From Nepenthes gracilis (Eukaryota; Streptophyta; Magnoliopsida; Caryophyllales; Nepenthaceae): 64,000 nucleotides of DNA. Positions within the stretch are counted from its first letter, which is position 1. Each line of letters starts with the position of its first letter. Location: the NCBI GenBank assembly GCA_033239525.1, contig BSYO01000024.1, positions 248,001 to 312,000 of the forward strand, in the 5' to 3' direction. Positions 34,101-43,002 of this stretch are shown in pieces. The position numbers were made by a program, and so were the translations under genes. Under the pieces are notes generated by a model. The model was not told the DNA's origin. It did no database searches and worked only from the letters and a program-made list of their open reading frames with translations.

Positions 34101-37100
34101 TTAGTATAAATCATATATCAATTTATTTATTTATTTTTATTGTAATAGGGTAAGGTGGTAGAAGTTGAGCGGTTGGTTGAGGTAAAGTTGTTCGCTGGTG
34201 GATGCTGTTGATGGTGGTCTTGAGATAATTGGTGGTTTGAGGGGAGGAGACACTATTGAGAAATGTGCTTGATCTAGTCTCCAAGCTTTCTTTTAATCTG
34301 TTTAGTTAATCCGAATATGTTACTTTGCCTATCCAGGAGGGTGGATTGGTTGTGAAACATTTGGATTTCAATAAAGCTTTGTTGGAGAAATGGCTACAGA
34401 GATTCTTAGAGGAGAATGAGACTGTGGAGAACTGTTTTTGAAGCAAAAACATGGGATTTTGGATTGTTTCCTAAACATCCCTTTGGCGAGGGGTGTTCAG
34501 CTGCTTATGAATCATTTGCCTAAATCATGAACTGGTTTTTTGACTTGAGCAGATATGGTCAGTTTAGTAATATTTTGAACTATAATCGAACTGTTTGACA
34601 AATTAGCTGGTCAAACCTACTCAGTTTATGTGTTTTTAGGTTTTTTTTTTGTAAGATTTCCATTTGTCTAGGTGTTCACTTGAAGGTTGTGTGAGCATTA
34701 ATAATCACTTTGAGAGTTTGGCTCGAAGTTGGTTGAAGCTTCATATTTATGGTAGAAAATTTCGCTTGATGTTGGTGCTATTTTGCCTCAAGCCTTAGAA
34801 CAATAACAGAGAGTTTCACATAAAGTTTGCTTGATTTTGGCTTTTGCGAAAGACAATTATTTCCTGCTATCCATGTTCTTATAACTAGTTTGACTTATCA
34901 ATGTGTGACTAAAACTCTAGTGGAAAATAATTTTTCCTACTACTCACTTCTCTGAAAATAATTTGGCTGTGCCGTTTATTAACCACAACTTAACTTTTCA
35001 AAGTGTGGCTATGATTTTTGAGGCTGATTGAAAGTACTACTTTTTAGAGAAGTCACCAACCCTTTAAGAGATTTTTGTATCCATGATGGCTTGTGCTTGA
35101 AGCATATGAAATCTTCTTATTGATATCCTTTAGTCATTATCCCAACCAATTAGCCTTTAAAATTTTGTCTGTGGTTAGGACATTGTAGTTCCAACGATGC
35201 TGGAAATTCTTGAGTTGGTGAAGGAAAATCCAAGATCCTGAAGGAGTTCAGATCGATTGCTAGGTGATCAAATCCAAATAGTTTTTTGGTAAGGGTAACG
35301 TGTCATGGGTAGTTGACTAGGGTCTTGCACTAGGCTGTAGTGAATTTCTTAGTTGATTTGTCTTTTACTGACTTAGGAAGCCTGGATGATTTTTTTTTCT
35401 TGTATTGGTTAGTTCTTGAGTTTTTCATTCATCAACAAAATCATTTGTGCTTTATATAAATCTAAGAATTTTTATTTATCTTGTTGTGGTGTGATTATCC
35501 TACTCTAGGCATATGTTAGAAATGTGTCTACTGTCTACATCTCAATTTCTCATTAATATTTGCACTGTTGTTTTGTTTTGCTTTTCTGATACCTGCTCAT
35601 AACCTATTAACAAGTGTTATTTTACCAAACAAAAATCAATCGAGGAGGAATTGTGTGATGGGTGGCAATAATGACAATTGAAGGAGGTGGTGGCTTGTGA
35701 AGATTGAGTGTTGGTGTTAGTGAATTGCCATGGTTGTGTGGTGGTGGATTGTGGCAGTGGGATGAGGTGGGAGATGGTGGTGTTGGGTTGTAGTAGTGGA
35801 CTACGTCAATTGGGTGGGTTTGTGTCGGTATTGCTGGAGGGAAATTGGATTCATTTAATTGCGGAAGGAGTCTGAATGGGGGTTACCACTCCCCCCTCGA
35901 TGGGAGTTGCAATGAGATTATCTTGGCTTCAACCATATACTAGGAATGGGAATCACTTTAGTTGATTCTGTGTCCTAATGGGCCCTAATTCAAATAGATA
36001 ATCTATTTACCTTAAATAGAATATGAGCATATGTTTTGGAAGGAGCAGAAAAATAAAGCTTTCAAAAATAAGCTTTTTAAAGTCTTTCTTGACACTTGAG
36101 TGTTGAGAGAGAGTAAAATTTGAATCCTGCCTTCAGATGGATAAGAGAATTGCACACCTGCATCCTGCCAGAATTACTTTGAGAATGTCATGAGTGATAC
36201 CTTTTTTTGGATATAGTACCACATTTCCGGCTCAGTAAAATTACTCTTCGCTGTTGAAGCTTCTGGAAATTGCTTGGGCCTCCATTGCCAAGTGCCCTTA
36301 CTGATGCACTCTCAATGCTCCTGTCATTGTATTTTCCACAAATAACACACTGAGTAGGCTGCTATTGATACTATATCTTCTTTGACAATTTGCTTTTCAT
36401 AATTTCCCTTTAATACATAATCCATTGTAGGCTTTGCTAAACTGAAATCAGATCCTGTTAATAATTTAATCTTTCCCTTGGGGCTGTCATCTGGTCTGTA
36501 CTCATTAGTGATAAGTTTGCCTACAGAGCTAGTGACCTTCTAAGTTGTCTCTCATTCCAGAATTGGGGTGTCTCAAATTGGGGAACTTAACCCATGATAG
36601 CAACGTTCTCAGTGCAACTAATTCACCATCCAAATCAGGCTTCCATGGCATTGAGAACAGAGCTTTTCTGTAAAAAAATATAGGTTTGCATTAATTTCGT
36701 GCTTGCTATCAAAATTGATTGCCTAACTGAAATAACAACGCTGCAGGCCTCGGCAGAGATATCTGAGGTATTCTAAAGCCCTTCACTTCCGTTCTTTTTA
36801 TTCCAATTTCAGTTATCAATTAACCCCAAAAAAACCTTTAGTTATTGATGAAATTCTCTATCGTGGTCCATAGCCTTGAAGGGAATTTAGAAACCCCAGC
36901 ATGTACTATACCATTCCATTGTTCCATCAAAGCAAAATCAATATCTTAACTTTTAAACACCATTACCTTTTGGCTATCTCTGATATTTGCAGCCATGAAA
37001 GACAATTGCATGCCATCACTTTGCGAGTGGTTATCCATGAATTTATTAGTCTTTCTTCAAACCCTTTGCTCTGTCATCCTCCTTAGCTAGCAATATTATA

Positions 37101-38754
37101 AGGAATCTCCTCTGCTTAATCTATCCAAGAGGGAGATCTGTTGCTTTTGGCAGCACATGATCCACCACAGTTCTAAACAAAACCAAGCAATTCAAGCTTG
37201 CAGATGGCTCCTAATCGTCCTGGATTATCTCATTCTCTTTGCTGGTCTCGGAACTCTGATTTTTCGTTAGTCAAAAATCCCTTCATTTCTACTCAGACCT
37301 TCACACTCATTTTTTCTTGCTGAAAGCTGCTAGGATTCAGCTGATTAACTCATACTTCGTACATTTTGGATGGGTTTTCTGTCTGTACTGCCAACTTGTC
37401 TCGAGAGTAAATCAGTTGGATAATGGTAATTGTAATTTTTTCAATAACCTGAATGTTTTTCTAGCATAAATCAAGTTATGGATCATCAGTTTCCTACCAA
37501 GCTTTATGACCAACTCCAGCTTCTCAGTTGCCTGTGTGTCATTGTTATGATTAGTTTGAGTTAAATGCTTGGTTTCCATTTTGTTCCAAATATAATTGAC
37601 AAGGTCTCTCTTCCTATTTTAGATTTTGTCCTTAAGAGTAGTTCACTGGTTAATTATGAGTTACATATGTTTACACAGTGTATGATCAATGATTTTACAA
37701 ACATGTGCAGGCACATAGACTCTTGAGTTTGTGTGGGTGGGAACCTCGCTACCTGCCTTACATAGTCGATTGCAATGACCAGTCCAAACAGTCTATTAAT
37801 GATGTTGGTCTTCCAACTTCGTCTAATCTCCCTGCTGGTGAGTGGAGTACTACAATAACTGTCTATCATTTGGGCTCTGACAAGACGGTTGAGGCAGATG
37901 ATGATCCCATGTTTTCTGGCATCCATTTTGAGCCCAGTTCTACTGTCTTAGAGTGCAAGCTTTGTGGGGCCAGGGTTGGACTATGGACTTTTACAACAGT
38001 TCCACGGCCTCTAGAGTTGGTTAGAGTAGTTGGATATACTGATATTAATAGCAGAAACATTCTTGCAAGCGAACATTCTGGAACTGAAAATCATGCCAAT
38101 GTTGGGGCTACTGGGAGCAAAGAGGCTACCTTGTCGAAAGGAACTTCGCCAGACTTGAGTTTGACAATTGCTGGAGGTCCTCCCCCAACTAAGCAGAACT
38201 TCCGAGCGAAAATTTCTTTTCCCATAATTGGTCGAAGTTTGAGGGCTCGACTTTCCTTAGAGTCAATGGAGAGAAGAAATGTAGGTGAAGAGGGATGTAA
38301 TTCTTATAGTTCTATAATAGGCAGTTCAACCAAGAGCTCAGAGAATTTAGAGAACAGTGGCAGTCATGATGGTGGCAGGTTGCCTCACACTGTAGAAGAT
38401 GCTGGAAACTTCAGTCATGCTGGTGAGCATGGTGCTCAAGTAAGCAGCACTTCAGGTCCAGGACCAGATCATAATGATGGGATCACAAATGGGCGAGTAG
38501 GCGATACCTGTAATCATCAGAAGATTCCTAGAAATTCTCTAGTTCCAACTGAGGTAACTTTTCTAACAATTTGCAAATATTATTCTTTTGGAGGCCATTT
38601 ATTTGTTGATATTACTTTGTGCGATGAATATAACAGTACATCTTCTTTGATGGCCAGAATATGTTGGATGCACCAGGTGGCAATCAGAATGTTAATGGAG
38701 TTGAGGATACTGAGCTGACACCTCTGAGCAAGGATGCTTTGTTGTCTGGCAGAA
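19775..38754 (+). CDS. MEM1: C3HC zinc-finger protein, NIPA/ZC3HC1 family (MEM1-like), exons 1-6
   Basis: Split gene assembled from six exons with consistent GT-AG borders and phases: 19775-19854, 23702-23894, 31475-31598, 31784-32124, 37711-38553, 38658-38754 (559 codons plus one base). The product is a nuclear C3HC (zf-C3HC) protein; family members act in the nucleus, and the Arabidopsis MEM1 relative is linked to DNA methylation control. Domain 1 follows the family lead-in motif RPWDRGDLMRRLATFK (residues 67-82). Its zinc ligands are C113-x2-C116 and H148-x3-C152 (CEVCGAHL, GHKMLCPW). Domain 2 (NIPA/Rsm1-type) has LCGWEPRYLP at residues 253-262 and C328-x2-C331. The C-terminus is not found here, and a possible exon 7 lies at 62,723. 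The TWFAKPK lead-in fits MEM1 better than the other plant paralogue ILP1. The identity rests on remembered motifs, so the subclass is less sure than the family. Confidence 0.88.
19855..20515. other. Intron 1, first part
   Basis: Intronic DNA with no other gene. Intron 1 spans 19,855-23,701 (3.8 kb), most of which is the LTR-like block at 20,516-23,319. Confidence 0.6.
20516..23319 (+). repeat. Possible 2.8-kb LTR inside intron 1
   Basis: The right end reads GGTCGTGACA (23,310-23,319), the usual end of large Tekay/Del-type gypsy LTRs. A matching TGTG start lies at 20,516. Both sides are followed or preceded by AGGT (20,512-20,515 and 23,320-23,323), a possible 4-bp duplication. A purine-rich GAGAGAGAGAAAAGAAGG run at about 21,091 and the lack of gag or pol fit a solo LTR. 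The membrane-like ORF at 22,935-23,366 crosses the proposed end and is not credible as a gene. Confidence 0.5.
23702..23894 (+). CDS. MEM1: Zinc-finger gene exon 2
   Basis: The acceptor is TCTCGGTTGATAG, and the donor AAG|GTTTGA follows FAKPK. It encodes residues 27-91, including GLKRPYSLLE and the RPWDRGDLMRRLATFK motif that precedes the C3HC finger. It begins with the last base of the split codon and ends in phase 0. The minus-strand ORF over it is a shadow. Confidence 0.88.
23895..26560. other. Intron 2, first part
   Basis: Intron 2 is 23,895-31,474 (7.6 kb). This part shows a GATAT/ATATC-rich patch (24,780-25,045), a TA microsatellite, and two loosely repeated GGTGTTGGCTTTGT blocks (about 25,424 and 25,501, period near 78). 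No gene. Confidence 0.55.
25154..25189. repeat. (TA)n microsatellite
   Basis: About 36 bases of alternating TA in intron 2. Confidence 0.95.
26565..26762 (-). pseudogene. Possible copia integrase scrap
   Basis: The minus strand encodes ILVHSDITGPIQIVSPRVSK, which resembles the start of the copia integrase core (pattern LVHSDI-GP---S-GG-KYF). The first catalytic Asp position is present (HSD). It is short and isolated in intron 2, and flanking frames do not clearly continue it, so it is only a likely remnant. Confidence 0.4.
27190..27735. mobile_element. MITE-like copy 1 (decayed)
   Basis: The interior matches the next element block by block: TTTTTAGGGGTAGAGTAA, CAATTAGATATAATAAAATT, TATTATTTAAAAACTT, AAAAATAAGATTT and ATTTATATTGAATTACTT occur in the same order as in the copy at 27,748. 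Its terminal repeats are not intact. It was probably an older member of the same family. Confidence 0.7.
27748..28312. mobile_element. MITE, PIF/Harbinger-like, 565 bp
   Basis: Terminal inverted repeats: left GGGCCTTTTGGTTGCAAGA, and right end whose complement reads GGGATTGTTTGGTTGCAAGA. Flanking trinucleotides are TAA and TTA, close to the TWA target of PIF/Harbinger elements. The interior is AT-rich with no ORF. It lies in intron 2, directly after a related decayed copy. Confidence 0.75.
28313..31094. other. Intron 2, second part, no gene seen
   Basis: No convincing ORF, LTR boundary or RNA gene. It contains homopolymer runs (C/T at 28,370-28,385; A at about 29,541) and nothing else that I can support. 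Confidence 0.5.
31095..31246 (+). mobile_element. Au-type plant SINE
   Basis: tRNA-derived SINE with an A-box-like CTTAGCAGTCTGGTAAGG, a B-box-like ATGTTCAAATAA, then CCTCTTTGTAATGTAGAGAT, AAGGTTATGTACA and the closing GGGAGCCTTGCATTGGGCC. This block order is that of the widespread Au SINE family. It sits about 230 bases upstream of exon 3. Confidence 0.8.
31475..31598 (+). CDS. MEM1: Zinc-finger gene exon 3 (first zinc half-site)
   Basis: Acceptor CATAATCAG, donor CAAG|GTATGT. It encodes VADAVNCARKGWINVDMD and then IIACEVCGAHLLF, which carries the first zinc pair, C113 and C116, and ends WSLEQ plus one base (phase 1). The split codon G|TT joins exon 4 correctly. Confidence 0.92.
31784..32124 (+). 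CDS. MEM1: Zinc-finger gene exon 4 (second zinc half-site)
   Basis: Acceptor TGTTATTGCAG, donor CAG|GTTCGA. It encodes VEKAALVFSLKLDNGHKMLC, with H148 and C152 completing the C3HC finger, followed by PWINN. The stretch LLQLSALPIISASAIENMRS is the conserved helix region after the finger. It ends SYYQ in phase 0, leading into AHRLLSLCGW on exon 5. Frame and splice borders are unambiguous. Confidence 0.93.
32125..33978. other. Intron 4, first part
   Basis: Intron 4 is 32,125-37,710. 32,790-33,190 is another GATAT/ATATC-rich patch of the dispersed repeat (CCAATACCAATATTTTCC, GATACCAATATG). Otherwise nothing is recognised. Confidence 0.55.
33979..34092 (-). mobile_element. Au-type SINE, minus strand
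   Basis: Its reverse complement reads GAAGTCACTTATTCAAATCA (B-box region), AAACAGTCTTTCG, GAGATAAGGTTGCATACA and CAATGCAGGAATTCGTGCAC. It is the same family as the SINE at 31,095 but in the opposite orientation and missing the A-box end. Confidence 0.75.
34319..34441 (+). pseudogene. LINE (L1-type) reverse-transcriptase tail fragment
   Basis: A 40-codon open stretch reads LPIQEGGLVVKHLDFNKALL and then EKWLQRFLEEN before a stop. This matches the conserved C-terminal part of plant L1 ORF2 (pattern P--EGGLG---L--FN-ALL-KW-WRF--E). It is isolated in intron 4, with no endonuclease or RT core nearby. Confidence 0.75.
34442..37710. other. Intron 4, second part
   Basis: No gene. At 35,650-35,830 the strand is strongly GT-rich with repeated GGTGGTGG/GTGGTGGATTG words, resembling a decayed minisatellite. 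A similar, shorter GGTGGT-rich tract is at 34,150-34,250. The rest is featureless to me. Confidence 0.5.
37711..38553 (+). CDS. MEM1: Zinc-finger gene exon 5 (second NIPA/Rsm1-type domain)
   Basis: Acceptor AAACATGTGCAG, donor GAG|GTAACT; 281 codons in phase 0. It opens with AHRLLSLCGWEPRYLPYIVD, the signature of the second domain, and contains VLECKLCGARVGLW with C328 and C331 as probable metal ligands. The rest (from about residue 360) is Ser/Gly/Glu-rich and probably disordered, except for a conserved-looking NFRAKISFPIIGRSLRARLS stretch. The frame reads through the donor for about 55 codons before a stop, so the exon end is chosen by splice signal and by continuity with exon 6. Confidence 0.92.
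38658..38754 (+). CDS. MEM1: Zinc-finger gene exon 6
   Basis: Acceptor TTTGATGGCCAG, donor AGAA|GTGAGT. In phase 0 after exon 5 it reads NMLDAPGGNQNVNGVEDTEL then TPLSKDALLSGR plus one base. Intron 5 is only 104 bases. The next exon must begin in phase 1. Confidence 0.82.
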
Positions 38755-40560
38755 GTGAGTTCTTAATCTTTTCATCTTGGTGCCATTTGTTAAGTAAATA
38801 ATTTTGTTGGAAAAAAACATGTTAATTTCACCATCCAAATTGGTCATCAATTTTCTTTAGTAGCTGAATTACTACAAACAAACAAAATTTCCATTCAGAA
38901 GGATTTGACAGTAAGTTTTTCTATTTTATTTTAAAGAATTTTCATGTACAATGGTGCCAGTGGGAGAATGGGGATTGAACTAGTGGCCTCTTCCTCTAAC
39001 GCGGAAGTTATGCCACTATTCTAACAGATGAGTTGGCAAGATTATGGCACTGTAGTATGAACATTATGTACATTCTTGTTCTCTTATCTATGATACTAAT
39101 AATTTAGCCAAAAAAAGCATGAACAAATAGAAAGGCTATGTGTAGAACAAGAAATGACAAACTCTAATGTTTTCAAGGATAAACACCTTTCCTTATCTAC
39201 CAGAAATAAAATGTTGTTAAGCCATCTGTCTTTTAGAGGTGGAAGAAAGGATTACCTCCAACGGCTTTGTCATTGTACTCTGTAAAGCCACTAAAAATTT
39301 GGCAGAGGAGTTGAATTCCAGTATTGTAAAAATTACATGCGGTATCCATGCAGTCATCTCATCCTCAAAACAAGCTTGCTAGACTCCTGAAAAGCAGTCA
39401 CTGAGCTGCCCAATGTATGAGCTCTAACCCCAGGTAGCTTCACTTCAATTAAAGCAGCCTTGTAGATGCTTTTAGTTGTCAAAATTGCTTTTCCTTGGGG
39501 AATCAGTTTGCATTAATAGTTCATGCAACTTAATTCTTCCATAGAGCCCCTATAAGGATTTACAATAAAATTCACATGCATTAAGAGTCTTCTTCTAACC
39601 ACCTCGACAGTAATTGCCACACTATATGCCCCATGGAAGGCTGGAAGAAGAAGTCAAAGATTCCAATTGTTATTTGTTTCATGTGGCTTTCACGCTCACT
39701 GTTTCGAACTTCCCCCGCTAGCTTGTTATTCTTCAGTCACGTGTTTCCTTTTGTTCTATGTTATATCATTCTATTTCACCAATTCCATCTCTGTGTTTTC
39801 AAGTTTTTAAATCTCCTTGGACTTCCTACTTTATATAGTGATGCCCCATGGTATTTCATGTGGTAGAGTGCTTGCTTGTCTATAGGAAAGGTTTATTCAT
39901 CTCTCCTTGAACCTGCTTGTGTGAGATTCATTACTGATCCAAAAGAAGAAATATATGTCAACTGTACAAGTTGACATTCTGATAAAGGAAGCCTAATTCC
40001 CTGTACAAATGATTACCATCTCCCTAAGGTTGTAACCTAGAATTTGACTTTAATTGTGTCTGTGAAGGAATCAACGCCAAGATTTTTAATTGGTGGACTG
40101 CACCTGGGGCTGAATGCATGAACTTCTTATCAAAATCATTCATCTATATATAACATGAAACTGCATCCATGAATGCAAAATTAGTTGATCGGTGAAATTG
40201 GAACAATTTTTGAGCTGCCATTTGCACAATGGCTGCAATCCTCAATTTTTGCCCACTCCTCCACAGAATCTTGTCCCCATTCTTCATGCCATATTATGCA
40301 CCACTGATTATACTCATTGTGGAGTTAGAAAATTCATGCCAGATAAAAAAGGTAATTGAAATGTGGCTTAGACAACACTCTCATGTATTGGAAAATGTTT
40401 GGATTTATGCTATCTAGGTCTATTATGGAAGCCATCGATCTCTTATCGTGTGTGATGGATTGATTTTAGGGAAGACAGATGGATGTACTTTTGTTGTTCA
40501 TTGGTTTAGAGTGTAGATGTGATGTAAACAGGTTCAGACACAAAAAAGGTCAATAAATAT
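38755..40560. other. Start of intron 6 or 3' region
   Basis: No further exon was recognised. 38,950-39,045 is SINE-like on the minus strand: its complement has ATCTGTTAGAATAGTGG and GTTCAATCCCCATTC, like tRNA-type A and B boxes. The small ORFs at 39,633 and 40,229 have no recognisable content. Confidence 0.45.
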
Positions 40561-40599
40561 ATTAGGTTTTAGTCTTTTGGATAGTAATATGAAACACTA

Positions 40600-41151
40600 C
40601 CATAATAGAAATCAAAAGAACACTAGACAACCGCAACTAATAACAAGTTTTAACTATGCACTTTATAAACCTGATACAAACAAAATCAGCAGTCAGCTTG
40701 CCTCTTTAAAGTATAACGGCGTGGAGGGATTGTTTGGCTGGTGCTACAGGGGTGAATTCTTAACCCAAGCTTCAAAATCTGTAAACTCTGGCTGCTTTAT
40801 AGCTCCAGCTATCTATAAAATTCTTTCATTAAAACAACCCCCCAAACGTTCCCCCCAATCGCTGGAGACTGTCTTTTATACCAACCCGAAGACTTTGAAG
40901 CAAGCCAATTCCTGAAGGCTTAGAAGGGAAGCCAACTCTTTATTTTACACAAGTCCCCACACCACTAACTTTATCCTTTACAAAATGACTCAAACTTAAT
41001 GACGAGGTCTTAGGAAATCAAAACATAGCTCACCATACCTATTTAATTCCCAAAAAGACTAAACACTGAAATTGCAAAAATAATCCTTATCCCTCAAAAC
41101 ATGAATACTCGAGAGCAAATTGTATACTATTTGCAAAGCATGTTTGCATCA
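40600..41151 (-). repeat. Probable 3' LTR of minus-strand gypsy element 2
   Basis: On the minus strand a strong polypurine tract AAGAGGGGGGAA (41,152-41,163) is followed by TGATGCAAACATGC, so the LTR starts at 41,151. A TATA-like TTTTATA word lies inside. The outer end is a guess, because no partner LTR is left. Confidence 0.6.
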
Positions 41152-41161
41152 TTCCCCCCTC

Positions 41162-42878
41162 TTAGAGAGAATATGCCTCCATGCAAGTCGCCATCTTTGC
41201 TGCTTGACAGATGTTGGGATTAGTTGTTATGAAATCTGCCTCCGTTATCCATGAAGTCTCACAATCAGATTTTTTTGTCCAATTAACAATAAATTTAAGA
41301 TAAGTTGTAGTTCTTTTCTTCATTTCTTCACACATATAACTCATTCAATCACGTCTCCCTTTCTATGACTTGTTTCATTTGAAATTTTGCTTTCAATATG
41401 CTGCATATTTTTGTTAAGACACCCCTAAAAGATAGATATATGACACATTGAAGATTGTGACATCTCTAGGCCTTGAGGGAGGTTAATTTAATAGGCATTT
41501 TCCATTAGTTTACGCAAAAGTTTGTGAGGACCTATCTTTTTACTATTCGATTTGTAGTGAGAAACTGCTAGGAATCTTTCCTATTGGAGGGAATCATAAT
41601 ATTGATCAATATTGGTGTGAAGCACCCCAATACTGATATCTTTTGATATTGTGACAAAATCACTATATGTTGCCGCATCAACAATAAATTAGGATGTATC
41701 GGTTGATATTTGTCCACCAGTTTAAGATTATTAGACAATTTTTTTCTTCTGATGTATTCAATATTAATATGTATCATCCGATATATCTGATACCGATACG
41801 TCCATGACTTATATCGATACTGATATTTTTATCCATGATCATGATCCAATCACCTACATTGTACTCCTAAAACCTTCTATGTTTAGCAGCAGCTTCCCTG
41901 TAGCATTGAATCACATTTTCAAGCTTCTTTCACATATCATCATGAACTCCTTTATTTTGTGTATAGGAATAACATCACATTGCCTCATGACTTTGTACAT
42001 CCACGAGATGAACAATATCATTTGGAATCCTCCCATACACAACTTTAAAAGGACTCTTTCCAGTTGGCCTGTCAATGGTGGTGTCATATGCAAATCCAGT
42101 CTGCAGTAAGAGTAAATCCCATTGCCTAATGTTGGCTTTTGCAAGCTTGACAACAGATTCCCCAAACAACTATTCACCACCTTTGTTTGAACATCTATCT
42201 GAAGATAATAAGCATTACTGTACTGCAACTTTGTGATTAGTAGCTTCTATAGTCCTCTATAAGTGACTTATAAAACTTGGGATCCCAACCAGGCGTAATT
42301 GTCCTTGAAACCCCATGCATCGACTCCTTTTGTTGTTTGAGTCAATTCCAACACAAATCCACTGTATTATCAATCCAAAGGCCTGTGGGAGCTGATAAAG
42401 GGATGTACAGAGCTGTATTTTGCTGACTTCCTTTAAAACTTGACGAATGTCACACCAATTGACATGCATGTAAAAATATCAACTCCTTGAAGGACAAAAT
42501 TACGTTTCATCCACTAAGTGATTTTATCCCTACTAAAATGGCATCCAAGACGCCCTCCATGCAACAATTTACTCAAATATTCTGCTGTGTTGCTTTCAGT
42601 ATGCAATAGCTTGGAACCCTTGAACAAATACCCGTCTTGGATAATCAATTCAACATGTACGTCATGATTTCCAGCTTCAAAATTTTCAACAATTTCATGA
42701 AAATATGGGTCTTCTTTGTATTGCTTCTTGATCAAATCTGGGCCAATGACATTAGTGGACGTATCCTAGCAAGCAAACTCTTGCACTTTGTCCTTCAGCA
42801 ACTAATTCTGCAATCTATTTCTTTGTTGAAGGGAGAATGGGTACTCTTGTAAGAATGATATCCATTTGGCACAACTTC
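41162..42878 (-). mobile_element. Ty3/gypsy element 2 (minus), RNase H-integrase pseudogene
   Basis: Minus-strand pol remains, in order from high to low coordinate. RNase H/integrase linker with IKKQYKEDPYF and DGYLFKGSKLL, then LLHGGRLGCHFSRDKIT, which carries the His pair of the zinc-binding HHCC (42,514-42,735). CDIRQV-type Cys pair with the second Cys changed (about 42,450). RQWDLLLLQTGFAYD and TGKSPFKVVYGRIP (41,975-42,169). Chromodomain-like YLKFIVNWTKKSDCETSWIT (41,162-41,344). 41,580-41,850 inside it is a GATAT/ATATC-rich insert. The element is cut at 42,878 by a copia LTR. Confidence 0.82.
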
Positions 42879-42988
42879 TGTTTGAATGCTATATACTTAT
42901 GTGTAGGGTATTTTAGTCATTGTTCTATATAACAAATAAGTCTATAAATACAAGTACATACTCCAAGACCCTATTGAAAAGGTATTTC
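42879..42988 (+). repeat. 5' LTR (about 110 bp) of copia element 2
   Basis: Starts TGTTTGAATGCTATATACTT and ends just before the primer-binding site. It matches the 3' LTR start at 45,498 (TGTTAGAATGCTATATACTT). The LTR is unusually short for copia. Confidence 0.75.
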
Positions 42989-42989
42989 C

Positions 42990-43002
42990 TTGGTATTAGA
43001 GC
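42990..43002 (+). promoter_or_regulatory. Primer-binding site of copia element 2
   Basis: TTGGTATTAGAGC has one mismatch to the initiator-Met tRNA complement, directly after the short LTR. Confidence 0.8.

Noticed and set aside
38950..39045. A tRNA gene on the minus strand
   Set aside because: A- and B-box-like words are present, but no cloverleaf with acceptor pairing can be built; it is more likely a SINE remnant.
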